DNA from: Anthoceros angustus
Taxonomy: Eukaryota; Streptophyta; Anthocerotopsida; Anthocerotales; Anthocerotaceae
DNA length: 64,000 nt
Direction: 5' to 3'
Assembly (NCBI GenBank): GCA_010909165.1
Contig: VJWM01000025.1
Span: forward strand, 1,302,001-1,366,000
Below are positions 1 through 9,627 of the stretch, one piece after another. The notes under the pieces were generated by a model. That model made no database searches, was not told the origin of the DNA, and was given only the letters and a program-made list of their open reading frames with translations. The position numbers and the translations under genes were made by a program. How positions within the stretch are numbered: position 1 is the first letter of the stretch; every line of letters begins with the position of its first letter.

Positions 1-2226
1 TCAGGCAATTGCCCAACACTACGTCATCCAGCAGTCCCCTTTGAACAATCTGTGAGTCCAGCTCCCTGCCCTTCTGTAAGGCACCAGTGCTTGCACAGGC
101 CTTCAGAAGGCAAGCAAAAGTGACATGGTCAGCCAAAATGAGGCCCTCCTGCTCCATTTGTCCGTACAGAACAAGTGCCTCTTGGCTGAGTCCTTGCTGC
201 GCATACCCAGAAATCAGCGCCGTCCACGTCACCACATCCTTGGTGGCCAAGTCTTCAAAAACCTGACGTGCATCATTCAGTTCACCACATTTTGCATACA
301 TGTCCACCAGGCAGTTACCCAACACCACATTGCCCAGCAGTCCTCTTTCCACAATCTGCGAGTGCAGCTGCCGGCCCTTCAGTAAAGCACTAGTGCTCGC
401 ACAGGCCTTTAAAAGGCAAGCAAAAGTGACATGGTCAGCCAAAATGAGGCCCTCCTTCTCCATTTGTCCATACACAACAAGCGCCTCATGTCCGAGTCCT
501 TGCTGTGCATACCCAGCAATCAGGGCATGTCCATGTCACCACATCCTTTGTCCCAAGCTGTCAAAAACCTGCATCTTCCAGTTCACCACATTTTGCATAC
601 ATGTCCACCAGGCAGGTGCCCACCACTACGTCATCCAGCAGTCCTCTTTCACAATCTGTGAGTGCAGCTGCCGGCCCTTCAGTAAAGCACTAGTGCTCGC
701 ACAGGCCTTTAAAAGGCAAGCAAAAGTGACATGGTCAGCCAAAATGAGGCCCTCCTTCTCCATTTGTCCATACACGGCAAGCGCCTCATGGCCGAGTCCT
801 TGCTGTGCATACCCAGCAATTAGCGCTGTCCATGTCACCACATTCTTTGTCCCCAAGCTGTCAAAAACCTGGCGGGCATCTTCCAATTCACCACATTTTG
901 CATACATGTCCACCAGGCAGGTGCCCACCATTATGTCATCCAGCAGTCCTCTTTTCACAATCTGTGAGTGTAGCTGCCTGCCCTTCTGCAATTCACCAGT
1001 GCTTGCACAGGCCTTCAGAAGGCAAGCGAAAGTAACATGGTCAGATAAAATGAGGCCCTCCTGCTCCATTTGTCCATACAGAACAAGCGCCTCATGTCCG
1101 AGCCCTTGCTGTGCATACCCAATCAGGCATTCCATGTCACCACATCCTTTGACGCCATGCTGTCAAAGACCTGGCGTGCATCTTGCAGTTCACCGCATTT
1201 TGCATACATGTCCACCAGGGAGGTGGCAACAAACACGTCTGTAGGAATGCCGCTGTGCAATACATCACAGTGCACATTCCTGCCAGATTCCAAATCAACC
1301 GCAAATGCACAAGCTTGAAGGGCAGCTACAAAGACGTGAGCATCCGCCTTCACTCCTGACCTACGCATCTCATGGTACAGCTGCACGGCCTCATTGGGTT
1401 TCCCATGCTTAGCGTATGCGGAGATTATGGAAGACCACATGAAGACATCTGGTTTCCCCACCTTGGTGAGAACATTTCTGGCTTCCTCTAGCCTACCTCC
1501 ATATGCATACATGCGCAAGATATGATTCCCCAAGTACACATTCGACTCGTACCCAAGTTTGACAGTGAGATCATGAACTCGTCGCCCCAGAATCAAATCC
1601 TTTTTAGCTGTACACAGTTTTAGCACAGTGTAGAACAGAGACCGAGAAATAGCAGACTCTGTCTGCGCCAGAGATTCCAGGGCTCCAACTGCCTCAGAAA
1701 GCTTCCCCTGCTGACATAACACGGTTACGGTTCCAGCCGTTAGGAAGCCCATTTCCGATCCTGCACGCCTGCCAGGTTCAGACTTATTATCCAAAGAGCT
1801 GGACTTGGAAGCAGAGGCACCATGACCCATCTGCATATCCAAGGAAACGAGCTGCTCATCAACCCAAGCTGGTTTAGACACGTCATTTAACCACAGGACC
1901 TCGCCGGACCCCTTACGCCGGAAGTCAGGCAAACCGGAGCTCCTCGTGCCTCGTCTGTTGTCCCACCACATCGTAGGGTCCAGGAAAAATTGTTGCCACA
2001 AGTGCTCCTGCTCCTGGCGACGACCATCGCTGGAAAACCAGTCCCCACCCACACATTTTCTCGGAAGTGGAAGTGCTGGGCTCCTTACACTGCTGCACCT
2101 GGAGGCTTGGTTGTTTGCCAGGGGTTGACTCCGTGAGCTGAGGGGAGCGGGAGCTCCTCGAAGAATCCCTGTACACACGCCAATATGTTGGGTCCACAAA
2201 GAGTCCGGTTGCCATACTGTGGCCAT
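1..2226 (-). pseudogene. PLS-class PPR pseudogene, C-terminal side off the left edge
   Basis: The N-terminal half is intact and read from ATG at 2226. It starts MATVWQPDSLWTQ, very like the 38.6 kb gene, then has a PDF motif (FFLDPTMWWDNRR, PDFRRK, EVLWLND, KPAWVDEQL) and PPR repeats. The frame breaks near 1123, where one base is lost after TWNA. It resumes to about 648 and breaks again in a shortened T run; compared with sister repeats there is also a 5-base loss near 563 and a 1-base gain near 528. Downstream repeats still read as PPR in shifted frames to base 1. The full protein would have been an organelle RNA-binding factor of the DYW:KP family, judged from its paralogue at 36-38.6 kb. 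Several independent indels argue for a pseudogene, though homopolymer sequencing errors could explain one of them. Confidence 0.85.
361..775. repeat. Near-identical 300-bp internal PPR units
   Basis: Bases 361-475 and 661-775 are identical over 115 bp and lie exactly 300 bp apart, about one PLS triplet of 100 codons. This is a recent internal duplication or gene conversion inside the PPR pseudogene. Confidence 0.9.
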
Positions 2227-2466
2227 CGTTCAGGGACCGTTGTCGGAACATGAGTCTAACAACGGACTGTGGCTGGATGCCCAGGTACTCTGTATGACCA
2301 CACCATCTTGAAGGACACAGCAGACGGTCTTCGAGTATGTGCCCAGAAAAAAGAACACATTACGGATTCGAAGTTTTGGACACCAACTGAAAGATCAAAC
2401 TATCAAACCAGATGAGTCTAAAATTTCTTGATTCCAGAAGGAGCGGGATTCATGCGATTCTGATTG

Positions 2467-2576
2467 GTGACGCTTCTTCCTCTTCCTCTGTGGTTTGCAG
2501 CCCTTTGTTCTTCCTGCATATGATGACGCTTCTTCCTCTTCCTCTTCCTCTGTGGTTTGCAGGCCCTTTGTTCTTC
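2467..2576. repeat. Tandem duplication of about 56 bp
   Basis: Two copies of a pyrimidine-rich segment (cttcttcctcttcc, then gtggtttgcag and ccctttgttctt) lie side by side at about 2467-2514 and 2523-2576. The second copy has an extra cttcct. No gene function is seen. Confidence 0.8.
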
Positions 2577-3599
2577 ATATGATGTTTTGGGAGCAGTAGG
2601 TATGTTTAGGCAAGGAGCTTAGTGGCTTCCTTTCCACCTCGACCCTTGGGGTCTCTTTGGTTGTCCCTGTTAGATGGGCTTTTTCCCATCGTTCTTACGT
2701 ACAACCCATGTGTTCGGGATTCTGATTGGTAGTCTACTACCTACCTATGCATGCTGTGATGAGAGCCATCTATCAGTGTTTATAGCCATTCAAGTCCCTG
2801 ACTCAGTCTCAGTTTGGACGAGCATGCAGTTAAAATTCACTCATGTCGCTCAATGCTTAACGAGCTCAAGATTCCAGAATGCCTGGAAAACAGAGGTTGG
2901 AGCTGGCAGATGTCAATGCTGGGAAGCCGTTGGAGGAGTTTGAAGTACGAGATCTCCAAAGGTCTGATTCGAATCTCATTTACACGGAGATTCAGCACAG
3001 ATGGCAGGAAGTCCGAAGTGACGGACATCAGGACGCAAGCCTGTATCACCAGGTGCCGCTTGCCCTGCGGGCTGCTCATCAGCGATGCGAACTCTGCCTG
3101 ACCTGCTTCACTTGACTAGCCTACGGGATCATTGCTTGAGTTTGCTTGTCAGCCGAAACTCCGCCCAATTTCCTGTTGGAAAATGCAAACATTTGGGGGT
3201 AACCCACATGCCTCCCCTCGGCAACAAACACGGTAGATCCTTGAGAAATAATATCCTCCAGCTTCTTCCAAGACCCACAGACCTACAACCCACGTCCCTG
3301 GCGGAATGGCAGCATCCTTCGTTTTCCCCACCTAGCTCTTGTATTACTGTCGTAAAACAACTGCTGCCTGATCGCTTCGTCTTGGAGGAGCTCCGATGAC
3401 GCATGCCGTGCAGCTTGTTTCGAGCTTTATAGCTCCGCCAGAGCCTCGTCTGTCAAGGTTTTGTGCCTCACTTACCTGCGTCTTCTTCCTTGCTGTGCTA
3501 TGATCGTCTGCTTCACAGGGATGACATGCTACTGCTGGGGGTGTTAATAGGTCCTCGTACCCAGTTCTGGGTACGATTCCGAGTGGCAGTTGCAGAAGC
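2577..3599. other. Intergenic stretch, nothing recognised
   Basis: Several overlapping ORFs of 60-120 codons occur on both strands here. None has a recognisable motif and they shadow each other. The right end is the presumed promoter and 5' UTR of the aldolase-like gene. Confidence 0.5.
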
Positions 3600-5028
3600 A
3601 TGTGCACCCCAACATCGGACTTGCGCATGTCTGCAGATGGCAGTGTGGCAAGCACACTTGACTGCATACGAAAAGCAGGAGTGGTAGCCTGCCTCCGCAC
3701 TCACAGGTGAGCTCCCTGCCATCCTATGAGACGACATTGTCCAGTTCAAAGTTTCTCATGCTCGTCATGGTGTATGTAGCAGTGGAGAGCTGGCTCTGGA
3801 ATGCGCAAGGGCTGCTCTGGATGGCAACATCACAGTGGTAGGCAATGGCATTACTTTTATGGAACCCCGCACCGACGCTCAGACTTCTCTGAATTCTTGT
3901 GCTGTTCCCATATCTTGTGCCGTTCCCGGATTGTTTTCATTGCTCCCCACATGTGGACATGTTACAGCTTGAGTTGACGATGACGACCCCATCGGCAGCC
4001 GAGGTACCAGCAAGATTCTCTGACGTGCGTACGGTAGTCATGCTGGATTGACATCCTCAATAGCTCGGAAGTGACATGCTGCACAGGTTATCGAGATCTT
4101 GGTGAAAGAGTATCCATCAGCTCTGATTGGGGTATGTGCAGCGCCTGCTTATTTTAGCATCTATTCCGTTGCCTTAGTTCATGTAGGATAGAAGCAAGGC
4201 CACATCTTCTGACAACGTGTTGCTGCCGTTCAGGCTGGCACAGTTTTGTCGTGGCAAGAAGCTGAGAAAGCTTTGGCAGCAGGAGCCAAGTTCTTGCTCA
4301 GTCCAGTGGCTTTGGAGGCACTTTGACAAGCCTGGAATCATCTAGAACGGGAAGCACTGTAGCTTGGCATCATGTCGTTAAACTGTGCCTCGGATATGTG
4401 CAGGAAGTTATCACAAGGAGCAGGGAGAAATCGGTGCTCTTCATACCGGGGGCCATGACACCGACTGAGGTCAGAGAGCAATGTACAGCACGTGGGATTT
4501 CTCTTCTCCATGGTCATCTTCTCAGTATGTTGGGTTGAGTTTGCAGGTGGTAAATGCTTTCAATTGGGGAGCGAAAGCCGTGAAGGTATGCCTGAAACCT
4601 CGATCATGTCATGCAGCACACCTAACGAACATCTCTGAGCCATAGACATGGTGACTGTGCCATTGATCGTTTGGCATGCAGCTGTATCCAGCGGAGCTTG
4701 CAGGTGGCATCCAGTTGGTTAAGGCGTTGGGGCGTCCGTTGCCACACATTCCTCTGATAGTGTCGTCGGGGATCACTTTAGGTGTGTATTGCTACATTTC
4801 GTCAGCCATGCTATCGTATCGTATTCAGCGAGGGCAGCCTCAAAGTCGTCTTACATTACAGATAAGCTGGAGTCATATCTCAAGGCAGGAGCCACAGCAG
4901 CTGTATTGACAGATGCCATCTTCGACAAGAGCGCCATGGCGGCAAGAGACTACAAATTGATCTCGCAGCGGGCAAGAACTGTGGCAAAGACGGCGTCTTT
5001 CTTGGTTCACAGTCAGCATGGTCCCTGA
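3600..5028 (+). CDS. KDPG/KHG aldolase-like protein, nine short exons
   Basis: Model exons: 3600-3706, 3783-3837, 3968-4003, 4087-4131, 4234-4305, 4404-4469, 4547-4585, 4682-4781, 4862-5028. They join in frame to 228 aa ending in TGA. Class I KDPG aldolases cleave 2-keto-3-deoxy-6-phosphogluconate to pyruvate and glyceraldehyde-3-phosphate. Diagnostic stretches run in order: IRKAGVVACLRTHS, LELTMTTPSAAE with the catalytic Glu, AGTVLSWQEAEKALAAGAKF, LFIPGAMTPTE, then GAKAVKLYPAE with the Schiff-base Lys, HIPLIVSSGITL and AVLTDAIFDK. The ATG at 3600 is the first in an open exon; an upstream targeting exon cannot be excluded. Exon 5 may instead end at 4317 with a GC donor, adding four residues. 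Family call is firm; substrate and exact termini are inferred. Confidence 0.85.
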
Positions 5029-5134
5029 CATCCTAATGTTCCACCACACAATTGTTCCTTCCCTTGCCCGTCACCTGACTTTATAAGAAATGGAATCATC
5101 CACAGTTCCCAATTCCTGCTCTCGAATTCCACCT

Positions 5135-5604
5135 CTAGTAAGCAGGAATTCGAGAGTAGCTGTAGCCTCTGCATCCGCGCCACGAGTAGTAAGCGATCCT
5201 GGTCTCATAGAACCCTGCAACTCAAGAGAAGCGTAGCATCAGTCAGGAAGATGGGTTTCATTTCACGGATTTCACAAGGCATGCAAGAGATGGGTCTGGA
5301 TCCATCGCTTCCAGCTACCTGGTAAGAAGAGCAGGATTCCTAAGGTCAGGAAACCATAGGCTTGAGACCTGTCACCGCCCATGTGGCTCGTGAAGATGAG
5401 GTGGGAGATGGTGAGGAAGAGTGTCCCGAATGCGAGCAGAAACAGTGCCAAGGCAATAGCCTTCCAGGGTACCGGATCCTTCGGCTGGTACTTGAACCGC
5501 AGATCTTCAACACGTTGCGGCCGCGGTCGCGGCTTCGGGTGCTGCATGGGCTCGTCATCCTCCTTGCCCAGAGCAGAGTATCGCACGCCGGCTCGGTCAG
5601 CCAT
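5135..5604 (-). CDS. TMEM230/DUF872 family membrane protein
   Basis: Exon 1 is 5604-5319 and exon 2 is 5214-5135, split by a 104-bp GT-AG intron; 121 aa, the usual family length. The protein starts MADRAGVRYSALGKEDDE, then has the conserved DLRFKYQPKDPVPWKAIAL, two hydrophobic segments around residues 50-70 and 85-105, and ends FYETRIAYYSWRG...SRIPAY. TMEM230 homologues are small two-pass proteins of the endomembrane system; the human one is tied to vesicle trafficking, and the plant role is unknown. Its ATG lies only 81 bp from the ATG of the divergent PPR gene, so the two share a promoter region. An in-frame upstream extension to 5760 exists on this strand but the family normally starts at MADR. 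Confidence 0.92.
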
Positions 5605-5685
5605 CGCTTGCAGAATCTGAGCCTCCCGGGACGCCGCAGCTGGGGTACGAGATGCACCTGTTTCGGTTGAGCAGGCGGTTGTGAA
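5605..5685. promoter_or_regulatory. Very short divergent intergenic region
   Basis: Only 81 bp separate the start codons of the TMEM230-like gene (minus) and the PPR gene (plus). Transcription start sites must therefore overlap or lie inside the opposite gene. No TATA box is obvious. This is inferred from the two gene models. Confidence 0.5.
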
Positions 5686-8600
5686 ATGAAGCAAGGAGCT
5701 TTGGTGAGTCTGATTCGAAGACGCGGTTTTGGCAGAAATTTTTCCTGGGTGCAGGAACAACGCAGATCAGGAGTCAGCGTCTGTGGTAAGTGGCCGTCTG
5801 CCTAGGGTTTCTATTTGTTCGAGCTGGGCATCCCTGTGCTCCAGTTGATTCCTTGTGGTGCATCTTATGCAGTGGAATCGAGTGGAGAAGAAACTGTCTG
5901 GGGCGACTTTTTCGCAGACCCATCACCCTGGGGGGGCAGCAGATCGAACACGGTAACTCTGCCTGGAACCTGGCCCGGAGAAGGTCAGGAGGAGCAGCGG
6001 AGTGAGGTTGTTGAAGCCTTGGATCAGCTGGTAGCTCAAAAATTCTATGTTCCAAACCGTCTCCTCTACCGTGTTTTGGAAGGGTGCATCACTAGGAATG
6101 ACTTTGGTGGGGGAAGGCGGGTTCATGCTCTCACTTTGGAGACTGGACAGCATGGCCCAAGTACGTTCTTGGCCAACCATATCATCCGCATGTATGCTTC
6201 TCATGGAATGTTGCAGGAAGCTGCACAGGTGTTTGCCTCACTGGCTACACCGAACACCTTCTCCTGGTATTATATCGTCTCGGCTCACGCTGAACATGGA
6301 CAGCCGAAGGAGGCCTTACGCCTGTATCAGCAGATGCGGGGGTCATTGGTGAAGGCAGACAGCAGGGTGTTTGTGGCAGCTCTCAAGGCTTGTGGAAGCG
6401 CAGCGGACCTGGAATGTGGGAAGCAGGTGCATGCGGATATTCTGGATAGTCTGCTTGAGCCTGACATGTTTCTTGGCTGCAGCCTAGTTGACATGTATGC
6501 AAAGTGCCAGAGCTTAGGGGATGCACGAAGGGTCTTTGACCAGTTGGGGTCAAGGGATGTGGTGACATGGACTGCCATGATCTCAGGATATGCTCAGCAT
6601 GGGTGTGGTGAAGAAGCGCTTTCCCTTTATAGAGATATGCAGCTGGAGGGTGTTGCTCCAGCTGATCGCGTCACGTTCATGTGTCTCTTGAAAGCATGTG
6701 CCAGCATCGGAGCATTACATGTGGGCAAGGATCTTCATGTACAAATCCAGGAGAAAGGCTTGGGGAGTGATGTGGTTGTTGGCAACTGCTTGGTGGACAT
6801 GTATGCCAAGTGTGGCAGGTTAGAGGATGCACGCAGTGTGTTTGACAAATTGGCCGCAAAGGATGCCGTGACATGGACTGCTATGATCAGTGGGTATCTT
6901 CAGCATGGGCTTGGCCAAGAAGCCCTTGCTCTGTATTCCTGCATGCCGACAGAGGACAAGAGTTTGTTCGATCCTCACACTTTTGTGTGCCTTTTAAAAG
7001 CCTGTTCCAGGGTTAGAGCGCTAGAAGAAGGTAAACAGCTTCATAACCAGATTCGGAGCAGAGGACTGGAAGCAGATATTGTTATTGGCTGCAGCCTGGT
7101 GGAGATGTATGGAAAATGTGGCAGCTTGGAGGATGCCAACAGAGTGTTCGACGGCTTGCTCAACAAAGATGTGGTGACGTGGAATACAATGATTGTGGCA
7201 TATGCTGAGCAGGGGCTTGGTCAAGAAGCCTTCATGATGTATGCCCGGATGAGAGAGGAGGGCATCGCTGTAGCCAATGATGTGACATTCCTGTGTCTCT
7301 TGAAAGCATGTGCCACCAGTGGTATCCTCCACCAGGGGAAGCATCTTCACTTCCACATCAAAAACAGTGGACTGGAGGCTGATGTGGTTGTGGGGAGCAG
7401 TCTAGTGGATATGTATGTGAAGTGCGGGAGTCTAGAGGATGCTCGGAAAGTGTTTGACAGCTTGCCCACCAAAAATGTGGTGACATGGACTGCCATGATT
7501 TCAGGGTATGTGGACAATGGGCTTTGCCAGGAAGCCCTCTCTCTTTATGAAGCAATGGAGCAACAAGGCATCTTTCCAGCTGATGACGTAACGTTTGTGT
7601 GCCTCTTGAAAGCATGTGCTAGTGTTGGAGCTTTACATCAAGGGAAGCAACTCTATTCTCAGATTCAGGAAAGGGCGTCGGAAACAAATGTGCTCGTTGC
7701 CCGGAGCGTGATGGACATGTTTGCAAGATGCAGCAGTCTAGAGGATGCTCGCAGAGTGTTTGACAGTTTGCCTGTTAGAGATGTGGAAACGTGGACTGCG
7801 ATGATTTCTGGGTATGCCCAGCATGGGATGGGCCAGGAAGCTCTTTCACTTTATGCCAGGATGAAACAAGAGTGCCTAGCTACAGCCAGTCATGTTACAT
7901 ATGTGTGCCTCCTGAAAGCCTGTGCCAGCATTGGATCTTTAGCCAAGGGCAAGGAGCTCCACTGTGAGATTCGCGAAAGAGGACTTGATGCCGATTTGAT
8001 TGTGAGCAATTCTCTGGTAGACATGTATGCCAAATGTGGGAGCGTGGAAGATGCTCGCCAGGTGTTTGATCAGTTGTCATCCAAAGATACGGTGACATGG
8101 AATGCCATGATTGCTGGATATGCTCAACACGGGCTTGGTCAGGAAGCACTCAGTCTCCATGAATGCATGCAAGAGGAGGGTATCACTCCTGCAAATCAGG
8201 TGACATATATTTGCCTCCTGAAAGCATGTGCCAGCGTGGGCGCTTTCCATCAAGGGAAGACTCTTCATCTCCTCATCCAGAAAAGAGGGTTGGACACGGA
8301 TGTTGTTCTTGGCAGCGTCCTTGTTGACATGTACGCTAAATGCAGCAGCTTAGAGGAGGCCCGCAGAGTCTTCGACGAGTTACCCACAAGAAACGTGGTC
8401 ACATGGAATTCTCTGCTGAATGCATGCGGACAACACAACGACGGCCGAAGGGCAGTTCAATGTTTCCAGGAGATGGAGCAGCACGGAATCGAGCCTGACG
8501 GCTCCACTTTTCTCTGTCTGCTGGTGGCCTGCAGCCACACTGGGCTGGTCCATGAAGCTAAGATGTATTTCAAGATGATGGTGGATGAGCATGGAATCAC

Positions 8601-9309
8601 TCCCAGTGTCTACCACTATAACTGCATGGTCGATGTCCTTGGGCGGTCAGGCCAACTGGACGAGGCTGAGCAACTGCTGCGAAGCACACCATCCAAGGGT
8701 GACTTGGTGGGGTGGATATCTTTGCTGACTGCCTGCCGAAGCCACGGTGATGTCGAGCGTGGAAGGCGATGCTTCGACCAAATCATGCAACTGGACCCCA
8801 AGAACGCAGCTGCATACGTCCTCTTGGGAAACATCTTGGCCAACGCCGGTAGGTGGAGCGAAGTAGAGCGCATAGAGGCCCGGAGAAGATCCGCAGGTGC
8901 GTGCAAGAAGCCCGCAAAGGCTTGGATCGAGGTGAACAGCAAGCTCCATAATTTCACTGTGGGAGAGGAAAGGGGAGACGTCTCCTCCAAGCTGAGGAGC
9001 GTGAATTTCCGTCTGGAGGAGGAAGGCGGCCATGTGCCGCACACGGAGTTGGTGCTCAAACCAGTGTCTGAGAAAGAGAAGGAAGACGCCCTGTGTGGGC
9101 ATGCCGAGAAGCTAGCATTGGCCTTCGGTCTGCTCAACACCCCAGACGGCACAACGTTGCTAGTGACCAAGAATCTCCGTATGTGCGACGACTGCCATAG
9201 CGGCACAAAAATCTTGTCCAAGCTCGAGAAGCGAGCGATCATAGTTAGAGATGCTCACCGTGTTCATCACTTTGTGAATGGGTTTTGCTCATGTGGAGAT
9301 CATCTGTAA
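5686..9309 (+). CDS. PLS-class PPR protein with DYW:KP deaminase domain (gene KP1)
   Basis: Exon 1 is 5686-5785 (ATG, donor G|GTAAGT); an 87-bp intron ends at CAG 5870-5872; exon 2 is 5873-9309. Total 1178 aa. Exon 1 encodes an Arg-rich, acid-free leader (MKQGALVSLIRRRGFG) typical of organelle targeting. A degraded PDF motif follows (FFADPSPWGG), then eight P-L-S triplets, P2-L2-S2, E1-E2 and a DYW domain. The PG box reads CKKPAKAWIEV, the KP signature. Zinc and catalytic residues are kept: GHAEKLALA, CDDCH and the final CSC; the end is CGDHL, not DYW. Known family role: site-specific organelle RNA editing, with KP forms linked to U-to-C editing. The exon 2 frame without exon 1 has no ATG until about 6190, which supports the intron. 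Confidence 0.9.
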
Positions 9310-9627
9310 GCAGATGCCAAGCTTGGCGAGCACATGAAACGAGAACAAGCGCTTGACGATCAGCCAAGCCGGTGGTGCAGTCCATGAAGAAGGGTCATCC
9401 TGTGGTGTCAAGCCTGATTCAAGGCAGAGCCCGTGCTCGCAAGGGCACCGCCTTGGAGGGTGGCTGCCGAGGCGCTTCCACTCTGCAGGCGGCACCTGAT
9501 CAGCGTCCACCTCTTGGTGAGGCGAGTTCGTCTTTGCTGCCTGCTGGTCCGATTGTGAATTTGAGCCATGTCGCTGGGCGATTTGCATGTGAGATCCGTT
9601 TAGCTGGCTTGCAGAGGAGGCGAGAGG
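9310..9627. other. Spacer between tandem DYW:KP genes
   Basis: Short unremarkable spacer holding the 3' end of the first PPR gene and the presumed promoter of the second. No PDF-motif remnant or further gene is recognised. Confidence 0.5.

Noticed and set aside
2674-3115. ORFs at 2674-3115 as upstream exons of the aldolase-like gene.
   Set aside because: No family similarity and no splice pair joining them in frame to the exon at 3600.
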